Positions 10,524-20,118 of a DNA stretch of 41,023 nt are shown piece by piece. Position 1 is the first letter of the stretch. The number at the start of each line of letters is the position of its first letter. The position numbers and the translations under genes were made by a program. The DNA comes from Betaproteobacteria bacterium. Its GTDB lineage: Bacteria > Pseudomonadota > Gammaproteobacteria > Burkholderiales > Burkholderiaceae_C. The notes below the pieces were generated by a model. That model did no database searches, was not told the DNA's origin, and saw only the letters and a list, made by a program, of their open reading frames with translations. The stretch covers positions 1 to 41,023 of the forward strand of contig RFTU01000017.1 in the NCBI GenBank assembly GCA_009923315.1. The letters run 5' to 3'.

Positions 10524-12623
10524 ATGCCTGCTACGCCCAAGCCCGAATCCCCAAAGCCCTCGAATTTTCTTCGCGCCATCATCGAGCGCGACCTGCAGCA
10601 GGGCACCTATGCCGGGCAACACTTTGCCGGCACGCCGGGCGATGGGACACACCATGCCGCTGGGCCGCTGGATGCCGCGCGCATCCGCACGCGCTTTCCG
10701 CCTGAGCCCAATGGCTACCTGCACATCGGGCATGCCAAGAGCATCTGCCTGAATTTCGGGCTGGCGCGCGACTATGGCGGCGTGTGCCACCTGCGCTTTG
10801 ATGACACCAACCCGGAGAAAGAAGAGCAGGAGTATGTGGACGCCATCGTGGAGATGGTGAAGTGGCTGGGCTGGTCCTGGGAAGCGGAATTCAATGGGAC
10901 CAAGACGGCTCACCTGTATTACGCCAGCTCCTACTTTGATTTCATGTACCAAGCGGCCGAGTTCCTGATCAGGACCGGTCATGCCTATGTGGATGAGCAG
11001 ACGCCCGAGCAGATGAAGGCCAACCGGGGCGACTTCACCACCCCGGGCACCGACAGCCCCTTCCGTTCGCGTTCGCCTGAGCAGCATTTGGCGCGCTTTC
11101 GGGAAATGCGCGATGGCCAGCACCCGGACGGCGCCATGGTGCTCAGGGCCAAGATCGACATGGCCTCACCCAACATCAACCTGCGCGACCCGGCCCTCTA
11201 TCGCATCAAGCACGCCACGCACCACCACACGGGCAACCGTTGGTGCATCTACCCGATGTACACCTTCGCGCACCCGATTGAGGACGCTTTGGAGAACATC
11301 ACGCATTCGATCTGCACGCTGGAATTCGAGGACCAGCGGCCCTTCTATGAATGGGCGCTGGAGCGAATCGCGCCAATCCTGCGTGCACCTCAGTTCGCGC
11401 GTGCCAAGGACCTGGTGCATCAGATCCGAACGCAGGGTGTGCAGGCTGGCAAAGAGTTCGCGCTGAGCTGCCACAACCGTGCCGACAAGCTGTTTGCCAG
11501 CGAGGCCGAGGGGCAGATGCGCAAGCTGTTCCAGCGCTGGGAACACCATCGGGACGAGGTTCTGCGTGATCTGGACGCCTTCTTTGGACTGCTCTTGCAG
11601 CACCCTGAGCAATTCACACCGCTGCTGGCCCATGCCTTGGACTCACGCGAGCCCAACATCTTCAAGCTGCCCCGTCAACACGAGTTCGGCCGCCTGAACT
11701 TGACCTTTGTGGTGACGAGCAAGCGCAAGCTCAAGCAGTTGGTCGATGAGAAGATCGTCAGCGGTTGGGACGACCCGCGCATGCCCACCCTGGCCGGCCT
11801 GCGCCGCCGCGGGTACACGCCAGCTTCCATCCGCAAGATGGCTGAAGACAGCGGCGCAAGCAAGACCACGGCCTGGCTGGACTATGAGGTCTTGGACATT
11901 GCGCTTCGCGACGACCTGGAGGGCCAAGCGGCACGCGCGATGGCGGTGCTGGACCCGCTGAAGCTGGTGATCACGAATTGGAGCGAGGTGTTCGGCGACC
12001 ACCACCACCGCGAGGCCTGCCACGCTCCGGCACACCCCCAGCGCCCCGAGCTGGGCCAACGCGCCATGACGTTGGGCCCCGAGGTGTGGATCGAGCGCGA
12101 AGACTTTGAGTTGGAGCCGCCCAAGGGCTACTTCCGCCTGTTCCCGCCGCGCGCCGATGCGCACGGCGTCGAGACACCGGGCAACAAGGTGCGCCTGAAG
12201 TACGGCTATGTGGTGGAGTGCACCGGTTACGAGCGCGACGCTACCGGCCGCGTGGTGAATGTGCTGGCGCGTCTGATTCCCGACACCAAGAGTGGAACAC
12301 CCGGTGCCGACAGCGTGAAGGTCAAAGGTGTGGTGACCTGGGTGGGTGGCGATGAGGCCGTGCCCGCAGAAGTGCGCCTGTTTGACCGCCTGTTCACGCA
12401 AGAGCAACCCGACGCCGGCGGACGAGACCCCAAAGATGTGTTGAACCCGAGCAGCTGCGCCGTGGTGCAGGGCTATGTAGAGCCTTCATTGGCTTCGGTC
12501 GCAGCCGACCAACGCTTTCAGTTCGAGCGTCATGGCTATTTCGTGACCGACCGGATCGATCATGCGCCGGGCAAGGCGGTCTTCAACCGCATCACCGGAT
12601 TGAAGGATTCGCGCGGCAAGTAG
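10524..12623 (+). CDS. glnS: Glutaminyl-tRNA synthetase with two insertions
   Basis: This 699-residue class I synthetase charges tRNA-Gln. Signature motifs are PPEPNGYLHIGH (59-70, HIGH box), SICTLEFEDQRPFYEW (262-277), TSKRKL (398-403, the KMSKS equivalent) and GWDDPRMPTLAGLRRRGYT (414-432). The anticodon-binding beta-barrels follow to the C-terminus. E. coli GlnRS has about 554 residues. Much of the extra length is an in-frame insertion of about 97 residues (roughly 283-380, bases about 11370-11664) between FYEWALERI and LPRQHEFGRLNL, which are nearly adjacent in other GlnRS proteins. A second, smaller insertion of about 20 residues (about 33-53) precedes the HIGH region. All key motifs are retained, so the enzyme is probably functional. 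Confidence 0.95.
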   Translation: MPATPKPESPKPSNFLRAIIERDLQQGTYAGQHFAGTPGDGTHHAAGPLDAARIRTRFPPEPNGYLHIGHAKSICLNFGLARDYGGVCHLRFDDTNPEKEEQEYVDAIVEMVKWLGWSWEAEFNGTKTAHLYYASSYFDFMYQAAEFLIRTGHAYVDEQTPEQMKANRGDFTTPGTDSPFRSRSPEQHLARFREMRDGQHPDGAMVLRAKIDMASPNINLRDPALYRIKHATHHHTGNRWCIYPMYTFAHPIEDALENITHSICTLEFEDQRPFYEWALERIAPILRAPQFARAKDLVHQIRTQGVQAGKEFALSCHNRADKLFASEAEGQMRKLFQRWEHHRDEVLRDLDAFFGLLLQHPEQFTPLLAHALDSREPNIFKLPRQHEFGRLNLTFVVTSKRKLKQLVDEKIVSGWDDPRMPTLAGLRRRGYTPASIRKMAEDSGASKTTAWLDYEVLDIALRDDLEGQAARAMAVLDPLKLVITNWSEVFGDHHHREACHAPAHPQRPELGQRAMTLGPEVWIEREDFELEPPKGYFRLFPPRADAHGVETPGNKVRLKYGYVVECTGYERDATGRVVNVLARLIPDTKSGTPGADSVKVKGVVTWVGGDEAVPAEVRLFDRLFTQEQPDAGGRDPKDVLNPSSCAVVQGYVEPSLASVAADQRFQFERHGYFVTDRIDHAPGKAVFNRITGLKDSRGK

Positions 12624-12731
12624 GGTGTCCGGCAGGGGCGATGATGCCCGCCAAGCCCACTCTGCTGCTCGCCGTCTGGCCCTGCATGAGCGAACCTCCT
12701 CGGAACCCAGCCATCACGGGCATTTGATCCC

Positions 12732-13913
12732 ATGCGCGAGCTGTTCCAACTCGATCCTGACCTGATCTTCTTGAACCACGGCTCCTTCGGCGCCTGCCCG
12801 CGCGAAGTGCTTCAGGCGCAGCGTCGGTGGCAGGATGAGATGGAGGCCAACCCAGTGGCGTTTCTGAGCCGCCGATCGGGGGCACTGTTGGGGCAGGCCC
12901 GATCGGTGCTGGGGGACTACCTGGGTGCGCGGGCCGATGACCTGGCCTTCGTTCCCAACGCCACCACCGGGGTGAACATCGTGGCGCGGTCGCTGCAGTT
13001 GCGCCCCGGCGACGAAGTGCTGACCAGCAACCACGAATACGGCGCCTGCGACGCCACCTTCCGGTTCGCCTGTGAGCGCAGTGGAGCGCTGTACAAGCGG
13101 GTGCACATTCCCCTTCCTTACCAAGCATCGGCGTTCGTCGAGCGCTTGATGGCCGAGGTGACCCCTCGGACCCGCTTGATCTTCGTCAGCCACATCACAT
13201 CGGCAACGGCCCTGATCTTTCCGGTGGCGGATTTGTGTCGAGCGGCGAGGGCTCGCGGCGTTCTGACGCTGATCGATGGCGCACATGCGCCGGGACAGCT
13301 TCCGTTGAATATCGAAGACATCGGCGCCGATTTCTACACCGGCAACGGGCACAAGTGGATGTGCGGCCCCAAGGGCAGCGCCTTTCTGTATGCGCGCCGT
13401 GAGCATCATTCGACACTGCACGCGCCGGTGGTGAGCTGGGGCTATGTGGCCGAAGCCATTCAAGCCGATACCGAAGGTTCGACGCTGGCATTTGACCGGT
13501 ACACCGGCACCAGCATCTTGCAGCGCCGACTGCAATGGCAGGGTACCCGCGACATCTCCGCATGGTTGGCGTTACCGGCAGCCATTGAGTTTCAGCGCGG
13601 GCACGACTGGCCCACCGTGCGTCGGCGCTGCCACGTTGCGGCCGTGGAGGTGATGCACGCGCTGTGCCAACGGTGGGGGCTGGAGCCCATCGCGCGTGAC
13701 GAGGACTTCGGCCAAATGACCGCCATCCCCGTGCCACACCCAGACGCTGCCGAACTACAACGGCGCTTGTATGACGAGAGCCGAATCGAGATCCCGGTGA
13801 CGCAGCACGAAGGACGGACTTTTGTACGGATTTCGGTTCAGGGCTACACAACGGAGGCAGAGGTGCAGGCGCTGGTGGAGGCGCCTGCACTTCAGTCCCC
13901 TGCTCAGCCGTAG
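12732..13913 (+). CDS. Class V PLP-dependent aminotransferase (isopenicillin N epimerase-like)
   Basis: This 393-residue fold-type I PLP enzyme resembles the CefD/cysteine desulfurase-like branch. The N-terminus FLNHGSFGACPREVLQAQ, the PLP-phosphate loop VPNATTGVN and the cofactor aspartate in LIDGAHAPGQLP (Asp182) are visible. The Schiff-base lysine is in GNGHKWMCGPKGSAFLY (Lys208). Annotated relatives are called isopenicillin N epimerase, but most in Proteobacteria have no proven substrate, so a general aminotransferase or lyase is the safer call. The ATG at 12732 is the natural start. Its 3' end overlaps the convergent FAH-family gene by 10 bases. No biosynthetic cluster surrounds it. Confidence 0.88.
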   Translation: MRELFQLDPDLIFLNHGSFGACPREVLQAQRRWQDEMEANPVAFLSRRSGALLGQARSVLGDYLGARADDLAFVPNATTGVNIVARSLQLRPGDEVLTSNHEYGACDATFRFACERSGALYKRVHIPLPYQASAFVERLMAEVTPRTRLIFVSHITSATALIFPVADLCRAARARGVLTLIDGAHAPGQLPLNIEDIGADFYTGNGHKWMCGPKGSAFLYARREHHSTLHAPVVSWGYVAEAIQADTEGSTLAFDRYTGTSILQRRLQWQGTRDISAWLALPAAIEFQRGHDWPTVRRRCHVAAVEVMHALCQRWGLEPIARDEDFGQMTAIPVPHPDAAELQRRLYDESRIEIPVTQHEGRTFVRISVQGYTTEAEVQALVEAPALQSPAQP

Positions 13914-14646
13914 CGGTGCCTGAGCACCCCAATTCCATCGATCTCGACTTCCACCTCAGTGCCCGGCTTCATCGGCAGCACACCCAGCGATGTGCCGCAC
14001 AGGATCAGGTCACCTGCCTGCAGGGCGATATCCTGCGAAATCAGGCTCACCAGGGCTGCGGGTGGCACGATCATGTCCGACAGCGCATAGTTCTGCCGCT
14101 CGCGTCCACCGACACGGGTGCGCAGCGTGGCCTGCAGGTGATCGAACTCGGTTTCGATCACCGGCCCGAACACCCCAAACCCCGGCAGCCCCTTGGCGCG
14201 GGTCCATTGGGCGAAGGTGGCATCGCGGTTCAACAGTTCAATGGCGGTGAGGTCGTTGGCACAGGTGTAGCCGGCGATGTGCGCCGTCGCCTGTTCGACC
14301 GACACCGCGTGGGTCGGGCGGCCGATGACGATGGCCAACTCGCCCTCGAAGGCCACACGGCCAACCGATTCGGCCGCGGCCGGCGTGATGCTGCCTGGGC
14401 CGGCCAGGCTGCCCGCTGCCTTGATGAAATACAGCGGCTCCGGTGGCGGGGTCCAACCGTTCTTCTGCGCCAGCGCATGAAAGTTGTTCCACAAGCCCAC
14501 CACCGTACGGGGCTCGCAGGGTGCGAGCAGCTCCACTTCAGCCAGTGGCAAGGTCTGCGTGGTGGGGGCCCGCTCACCGAACAATTCGCCGGTATAGACC
14601 CGCCAAAGCCTTGCCGACCAGCATGGGTAAATCTCAACCATTTCAT
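13904..14646 (-). pseudogene. Fumarylacetoacetate hydrolase (FAH) family protein, frame change near the 5' end
   Basis: FAH-family enzymes are metal-dependent hydrolases, isomerases or decarboxylases of small dicarbonyl acids. The body is intact: VVGLWNNFHALAQKNG, FEGELAIVIGRP with the metal-binding glutamates, GYTCANDLTA with the metal-binding Asp, DMIVPPAALVSLIS and CGTSLGVLPMKPG. The typical N-terminus MKWLRFTHAGRQGFG starts at ATG 14646 but is in a different frame from the rest, which resumes at VYTGELFGERAPTTQTLPL. Relatives have about 8 more residues between GFG and V-Y-T, so about 22 bases seem missing around 14607. A caller would instead start at ATG 14641 in the body frame, giving 245 residues with a nonsense N-terminus. 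Substrate unknown. Confidence 0.8.
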
Positions 14647-14678
14647 CGTCCGTGTCCTTGAGCGTTGGGCGCTCGACT

Positions 14679-17213
14679 TCAGCGCGAAGTGGGGCCCTTG
14701 CGCGCCGGGCGCAGGGATGAAGTACGGCGGCGGATGTTGGATTTTGCAGGGTTGGAGGCCCCGGATGGAGAAGGTCGGGATTGCTGCTGCCCAACCACAC
14801 CCGCACGGGGAGGCAGGCCGGTGTGCTGCGTCAGCATGCGGCCTTGGGTCACCGGCGAGGTCTTCACCCCCGTGGGCGTGCTGTTCTTGCGCCGCGCGCT
14901 TTGGTAGCTGCCGTCGGTCTGAGGCTGCCAAGTGGGGATGAGGTGGTGCTTGCCGTTGCCGATCAGATCAGCCCGGCCCATGGCCTTGAGGGCCTCGCGC
15001 AGCAGGGGCCAGTTGTTGGCGTCGTGGTAACGCAGGAAGGCCTTGTGCAGCCGACGGCGCTTTTCGCCGCGCACGATGTCCACTCTCTCGGCACGCTGCT
15101 CATCGCGCGTGATGCCCTTCAGCGGATTGAGGAAGGTGTGGTACATCGCCGTGGCGGTGGCCATGGGACTGGGGTAGAAGGTCTGCACCTGATCGGCCCG
15201 GAAGCCATTCTTCTTCAGCCACAGCGCCAGGTTCATCATGTCCTCATCGGTCGTTCCTGGATGAGCCGCGATGAAATAAGGTATGAGGAACTGCTGCTTA
15301 CCCGCTTCAGCACTGAACCTGTCGAAGAGCTCCTTGAAGCGGTCGTAGGTGCCCATACCCGGCTTCATCATCTTCGATAACGGTCCGCCCTCGGTGTGCT
15401 CGGGTGCGATCTTCAGGTAGCCGCCCACATGGTGCGTGACGAGTTCCTTCACATACTCGGGCGACTCCACCGCCAGGTCGTAGCGCAAGCCCGATCCAAT
15501 CAGGATCTTCTTCACCCCCTTGAGCGTGCGCGCTCGCCGGTAGAGCTTGATCAGCGGCCCATGGTCCGTGTTGAGGTTGGGGCAGATGCCCGGATAGACA
15601 CATGAAGGCTTTCGGCAGGCCGCTTCGATTTCCGGGCTCTTGCAGCCGATGCGGTACATGTTGGCTGTCGGGCCGCCCAGGTCACTGACCACGCCAGTGA
15701 AGCCCTTGACCTTGTCGCGGATGTCTTCGATCTCGCGGATGATCGAGTCTTCGCTGCGGCTTTGGATGATGCGGCCTTCGTGCTCGGTGATGGAGCAGAA
15801 GGTGCAGCCACCAAAGCAGCCTCGCATGATGTTGACCGAAAACCGAATCATCTCCCACGCCGGAATCTTGGTGCTGTGGTCGTGGCTGCCGTTCTCATCC
15901 GCATAGCTGGGGTGAGGGCTGCGAGCGTAGGGCAGGTCGAAGACATGGTCCATCTCGGCGGTGGACAGCGGAATGGGCGGCGGGTTGATCCACACCTCGC
16001 GAGCGGTATGGCCTTCGCCATGGCGCTGCACCAGCGCCCGAGCGTTGCCAGGGTTGGTTTCCAGGTGCAGCACGCGACTGGCGTGCGCATAGAGCACGGG
16101 GTCGCTCTTGACCTGCTCATAGGCGGGCAGCCGGATCACGGTCTTGTCGCGCGGGGTCACCAGGGCGCGGCTGTCCAGCTTGATCAGGGGGCGGCGCACC
16201 AGACGGATCGGATGCTCGCTGACCGCGATGGCGCTCGGCCCTGACGGGGCAGCCTCAGCCCTTGAATCGGAGCCCAGGGCAGCGCCCGTCGGACGGGCAC
16301 CGGGCGCGCCACCGGGTGGCGATTCCCCCGCGGCACCCCTGGCCGCGTCGGCAGCCTGACAACTCTCCCCGTTGGCCTGCGCGTTTTCCTCCATCCCCAT
16401 ATAGGGATTGAGCAAGGCGTCGATCTTGCCCGGTCGGTCAACCTCGGTGGAATCCAACTCGAACCAGCCGTGCAGATCGGGATCATCGGGCTTGCGTATG
16501 AAGGCCGTACCCCGCACATCCGTGATCGACCCCATGGGCTGCTTGCGCGCCAAGCGGTGCGTGATCTCCACGATCGCACGCTCGGCATTGCCGTACAGCA
16601 ACAGGTCGGCCTTGCTGTCGATCAGGATGGAGCGGCGCACCTTGTCCTGCCAGTAGTCGTAGTGGGCAATTCGGCGCAGGCTGGCCTCAATGCCGCCCAC
16701 GACCACCGGCACATCCTTGTACGCTTCCTTGCACCGCTGCGTGTACACCAGCGTGGCCCGATCGGGCCGTTTCCCGGCTACGCCACCGGGCGTGTAGGCA
16801 TCATCGTTGCGAACCTTGCGATCAGCCGTGTAATGGTTGATCAGCGAATCCATGTTGCCTGCGGCCACACCGAAGTACAGGTTCGGCCTGCCCAAGGCCT
16901 TGAAGGGCTCGGCACTGTTCCAATCGGGCTGCGCGATGATGCCCACCCGAAAGCCCTGAGCCTCCAGCGTCCGGCCGATCACGGCCATACCGAAACTGGG
17001 ATGGTCGACGTAGGCATCACCGGTGACGATGACGACATCACAGGCGTCCCAGCCCAGCGCGTCCATTTCGGCCCGGTTCATGGGCAGAAAAGGCGCGGTG
17101 CCGAAGCGCTTGGCCCAGTAGGGGCGGTAGGCCGTGAGCGCCTTGACGGCCTCCTTGGCCTTGGCGGGCGGCTTGGCCTGGCGCGGCAGCGGTTCCAGTA
17201 GGGTGTGGGTCAT
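14679..17213 (-). CDS. ygiQ: YgiQ family radical SAM protein
   Basis: This 844-residue member of the UPF0313/YgiQ family has an N-terminal B12-binding-like region followed by a radical SAM domain. The [4Fe-4S] cysteines are in [11 protein letters not shown] (Cys466, Cys470, Cys473). Upstream blocks include [36 protein letters not shown] and [13 protein letters not shown]. Residues about 275-330 form an Ala/Gly/Pro-rich low-complexity linker between domains, and the last 50 residues form a Ser/Pro/Arg-rich tail. The reaction catalysed by this family is not known. The gene ends 32 bases before the FAH-family gene. A GACAAT box lies 20 bases before its ATG. Confidence 0.93.
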   Translation of the reverse strand: MTHTLLEPLPRQAKPPAKAKEAVKALTAYRPYWAKRFGTAPFLPMNRAEMDALGWDACDVVIVTGDAYVDHPSFGMAVIGRTLEAQGFRVGIIAQPDWNSAEPFKALGRPNLYFGVAAGNMDSLINHYTADRKVRNDDAYTPGGVAGKRPDRATLVYTQRCKEAYKDVPVVVGGIEASLRRIAHYDYWQDKVRRSILIDSKADLLLYGNAERAIVEITHRLARKQPMGSITDVRGTAFIRKPDDPDLHGWFELDSTEVDRPGKIDALLNPYMGMEENAQANGESCQAADAARGAAGESPPGGAPGARPTGAALGSDSRAEAAPSGPSAIAVSEHPIRLVRRPLIKLDSRALVTPRDKTVIRLPAYEQVKSDPVLYAHASRVLHLETNPGNARALVQRHGEGHTAREVWINPPPIPLSTAEMDHVFDLPYARSPHPSYADENGSHDHSTKIPAWEMIRFSVNIMRGCFGGCTFCSITEHEGRIIQSRSEDSIIREIEDIRDKVKGFTGVVSDLGGPTANMYRIGCKSPEIEAACRKPSCVYPGICPNLNTDHGPLIKLYRRARTLKGVKKILIGSGLRYDLAVESPEYVKELVTHHVGGYLKIAPEHTEGGPLSKMMKPGMGTYDRFKELFDRFSAEAGKQQFLIPYFIAAHPGTTDEDMMNLALWLKKNGFRADQVQTFYPSPMATATAMYHTFLNPLKGITRDEQRAERVDIVRGEKRRRLHKAFLRYHDANNWPLLREALKAMGRADLIGNGKHHLIPTWQPQTDGSYQSARRKNSTPTGVKTSPVTQGRMLTQHTGLPPRAGVVGQQQSRPSPSGASNPAKSNIRRRTSSLRPARKGPTSR

Positions 17214-17233
17214 GGTCTCGACGATAACCCCCT

Positions 17234-17239
17234 ATTGTC
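17234..17239 (-). promoter_or_regulatory. Putative -10 box GACAAT upstream of ygiQ
   Basis: On the minus strand CCGACAATAGGGG precedes the ygiQ ATG by about 20 bases. The same GACAAT core lies just upstream of argG and of the HDAC-like gene. Sequence resemblance is the only evidence. Confidence 0.3.
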
Positions 17240-17341
17240 GGTGTTTGCGCCAGGCAGGGCCGAATCGAGTGCCGCAATAGCCCCTCAGTGGTGCAGGGTC
17301 GACGTCACAATGGTGCCCATGTCGAACCCCGCCTTGCCTGC

Positions 17342-18223
17342 ATGTCTGCCTTGGCGCTGATGATCGTGCTGGCGGCTGCGCTGATGCACGCCGGCTGGAA
17401 TCTGGTGGCCAAGCGCTCAGGAGGCGACCACCACTTCCTGTTCCTCGTGGTGCTGTTGATCGCGCTGCTGTGGTCGCCGGTGTGGATGGTGTGGGGCCCC
17501 ACCGAACTGCCCCGCTGGCAAGCACGGGACTGGGCGCTCGTCGGGCTCAGCGGTTTCATCCATGTGCTGTACTTCCTGGCCCTGCTCACAGGCTACCGCA
17601 AAGCCGACCTGACCGTGGTGTATCCCACCGCCCGGGGCAGCGGGCCCCTGCTCACGGCCTTTGGTGCCGCATGGTGGCTCGACGAGGGACTGGGGGTCGC
17701 CAGTGTGGCGGGGCTCCTGGCGGTCAGTGCGGGGATTTGGCTGGTGGCCGGTGGCCCGGGATGGCGCAGGGGGGATGCCTATGCGGAAGACCCAGCCAAG
17801 CTGCGCCTGGGCTTGCTCTGGGGCGGGCTCACCGGCGTGACCATTGCCTGCTACACGGTGGTGGACGGTTACGCCATGCGGGCGGCGCTCCTGTCGCCTC
17901 TGCTCTACGACTACTTCGCCAATGTGCTGCGCCTGCCCTGGCTGGTCCCACTCGTGTGGCGAGACCGCCAACGCGCCGCCGCCGTGTGGCGATCACAGTG
18001 GCGGGCTGCGCTGGTGGTGGCCGTGTGCAGCCCGGCGGCCTACATGCTCGTCCTGTACGCCTTCACCTTGGCGCCGGTGAGCCACGTGGCGCCCGCGCGC
18101 GAGGTGTCGATGCTGTTCGCAGCGCTGTTGGGCGGGCGCCTGTTGGCCGAGCGCCAAACGGGGTTGCGGCTGGCCGGTGCGGCGTCCATGGCCGTGGGAG
18201 TGGCCTTGCTGGCATCGGCCTGA
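17342..18223 (+). CDS. EamA/DMT-family transporter
   Basis: This 293-residue inner-membrane protein has about ten hydrophobic segments, typical of two repeated EamA domains. The first segment contains LMHAGWNLVAKRSGG and the second half starts near LLWGGLTGVTIACYTVVDG. Family members move metabolites such as amino acids, nucleosides or drugs out of or into the cell; the substrate cannot be read from sequence. FTLAPVSHVAPAREVSMLFAALLGG is the typical pre-C-terminal block. The start at ATG 17342 gives a clean first membrane helix; an open frame from GTG 17288 would add a polar extension. A short out-of-frame ATG ORF of 13 codons begins at 17319 and overlaps the start. Confidence 0.88.
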   Translation: MSALALMIVLAAALMHAGWNLVAKRSGGDHHFLFLVVLLIALLWSPVWMVWGPTELPRWQARDWALVGLSGFIHVLYFLALLTGYRKADLTVVYPTARGSGPLLTAFGAAWWLDEGLGVASVAGLLAVSAGIWLVAGGPGWRRGDAYAEDPAKLRLGLLWGGLTGVTIACYTVVDGYAMRAALLSPLLYDYFANVLRLPWLVPLVWRDRQRAAAVWRSQWRAALVVAVCSPAAYMLVLYAFTLAPVSHVAPAREVSMLFAALLGGRLLAERQTGLRLAGAASMAVGVALLASA

Positions 18224-18268
18224 ACGACGCCCCGGAAAGCGGCTCATCCACCCTGCCCACGCTCTCCT

Positions 18269-20107
18269 TCAAGCCTCATCGCCAAGGAACCCGCCGCTCT
18301 GATGCGCCCAAAGCCGCGCGTAAAGACCGTCGCGGACCAGCAGCTCGGCATGTGTGCCCTCTTCCACCACACGACCCCGGTCCAACACGATCAGGCGGTC
18401 CATCGCCGCGATGGTCGACAGGCGGTGCGCAATGGCCACCACCGTCTTGCCCTCCATCAGCCGGTACAGACTGTCCTGGATGGCGACCTCGACTTCGGAA
18501 TCCAGCGCGCTGGTGGCCTCATCGAGCAGCAAGACGGGTGCATCCTTGAGCATCACCCGCGCGATCGCGATGCGTTGGCGCTGGCCCCCCGATAGCTTCA
18601 CACCTCGCTCGCCCACATGGGCATCGTAGCCAGTGCGCCCTTTGGGGTCGCTCAGGGTCTGGATGAACTCATGGGCCTGCGCGCGTCGTGCGGCGGCGAT
18701 CATGGGCCCATCATCGGCGTCTGGCCGCCCGTAGAGGATGTTCTCTCGCACCGAGCGATGCAGCAAGGAGGTGTCCTGCGTGACCATCCCGATTTGCGCT
18801 CGCAAGCTGTCCTGCGTCACCGTGCGGAGATCCTGCCCGTCGATCAAGATCTGCCCGCCGCGCACGTCATAGAAACGCAACAGGAGGTTCACGATGGTGC
18901 TCTTGCCAGCGCCCGAGCGTCCCACCAGACCAATCTTCTCGCCGGGACGTATCCGCAGATTCAGGCGTTCCAACACCAGCGGGGCATCGGGGGCTGCACC
19001 ATAGGCAAAGTCCACGTCTCGAAACTCCACCTCACCGCGCCTCACCTTCAAGGGCTGGGCATCAGCCGCATCCACCACCGTGGGCGCACGGCTGAGCGTG
19101 GTGATGCCGTCCTGCACGGTGCCGATGTGCTCAAACAGCGCAGCGAACTCCCACATGATCCAGTGTGAGATGCCGTTCAGGCGCAGTGCCATGGCCGTGG
19201 CTGCGGCCACGGCTCCCACGCCGACCTGACCCTGGGTCCACAGCCACACCGTCACGCCCGCAGTGCTGCCGATCAGGACCATGCTCAGCACATGGTTGGT
19301 GATTTCGACGCCCGTGATCAACCGCATCTGGGCATGCACCGAACCCATGAATTCCTGCATGGCGCTCTTGGCAAATGCCGCCTCGCGCTTGCCGTGGCTG
19401 AACAGCTTCACCGTGGCGATATTCGTGTAGGCGTCCGTGATGCGGCCCACCATCAGCGATCGCGCATCGGCCTGTTCCTTGGCCACCTTGCCCAGTCGCG
19501 GCACAAACCACACCAGGGCGATGATGTACAGGGCCAACCATCCCAGGAACGGCACCAACACCCAGGCGTCAAAGGAGCCCACCACCGCCACCATGGTGAT
19601 GAAGTAGATGCCCACAAACACCAGAATGTCGGCCACGATCATCCAGGTGTCGCGCACGGCCAGCGCCGTCTGCATCACCTTGGTGGCCACTCGTCCGGCA
19701 AATTCATCCTGGTAGAAGGCCAGGCTCTGGCTCAACATGTGCCGGTGAAAGATCCAGCGCAGCCGCATGGGGAAGTTCCCCGCCAGCGCCTGGTGCTTGA
19801 TCATCGTCTGCAGCAGCACCAGCAAGGGACTGGCCAGCAAAATGCCCACCAGCAGCAGCATGTTCGATCGCTGGCGATCCCACAGTTCGGCCACGGGGGT
19901 CTGCGTGAGCCAATCCACCACATTGCCCAGCATGGCAAATAGCAAGGCCTCGAACACACCGATGCCTGCCGTGCACAGGGTCATACCCAGGATCAGCGGG
20001 CGAAGACCCTGGGTGGCCGACCACAGGAAGGCAGAAAAGCCGGGCGGCGGCGTGCTGGGTTCAGCCGACGGGTAGGGGTCGACCCGTTGTTCGAAGAAAG
20101 ACAGCAT
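18269..20107 (-). CDS. ABC exporter, fused permease and ATPase
   Basis: This 612-residue half-transporter has an N-terminal membrane domain with six predicted helices (about 35-330) and a C-terminal ATPase. Walker A GRSGAGKST is at 396-404, the signature LSGGQRQR at 505-512 and Walker [15 protein letters not shown] at 525-538; the switch His is in IAHRLSTI. Such proteins work as homodimers in the inner membrane and export lipids, drugs, peptides or metal-bound compounds. The substrate is not evident. It follows a TonB-dependent receptor by 11 bases on the same strand, so the two are probably co-transcribed. Whether they share a substrate is open. Confidence 0.9.
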   Translation of the reverse strand: MLSFFEQRVDPYPSAEPSTPPPGFSAFLWSATQGLRPLILGMTLCTAGIGVFEALLFAMLGNVVDWLTQTPVAELWDRQRSNMLLLVGILLASPLLVLLQTMIKHQALAGNFPMRLRWIFHRHMLSQSLAFYQDEFAGRVATKVMQTALAVRDTWMIVADILVFVGIYFITMVAVVGSFDAWVLVPFLGWLALYIIALVWFVPRLGKVAKEQADARSLMVGRITDAYTNIATVKLFSHGKREAAFAKSAMQEFMGSVHAQMRLITGVEITNHVLSMVLIGSTAGVTVWLWTQGQVGVGAVAAATAMALRLNGISHWIMWEFAALFEHIGTVQDGITTLSRAPTVVDAADAQPLKVRRGEVEFRDVDFAYGAAPDAPLVLERLNLRIRPGEKIGLVGRSGAGKSTIVNLLLRFYDVRGGQILIDGQDLRTVTQDSLRAQIGMVTQDTSLLHRSVRENILYGRPDADDGPMIAAARRAQAHEFIQTLSDPKGRTGYDAHVGERGVKLSGGQRQRIAIARVMLKDAPVLLLDEATSALDSEVEVAIQDSLYRLMEGKTVVAIAHRLSTIAAMDRLIVLDRGRVVEEGTHAELLVRDGLYARLWAHQSGGFLGDEA

Positions 20108-20118
20108 GCCGCGGTTGG

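Noticed and set aside
12714-13535. Open frame of 273 codons on the minus strand opposite the class V aminotransferase
   Set aside because: It lies fully antisense to a well-recognised gene and its translation has no family-like motifs; high GC makes such shadows common.
16200-16390. Low-complexity stretch in ygiQ as an inserted element
   Set aside because: It is an Ala/Gly/Pro-rich linker of a kind that varies freely in this family; there are no repeats or borders of an insertion.
17470-18549. Open frame of 359 codons overlapping the EamA and ABC exporter genes
   Set aside because: It spans two recognised genes in other frames and has no coherent protein features.
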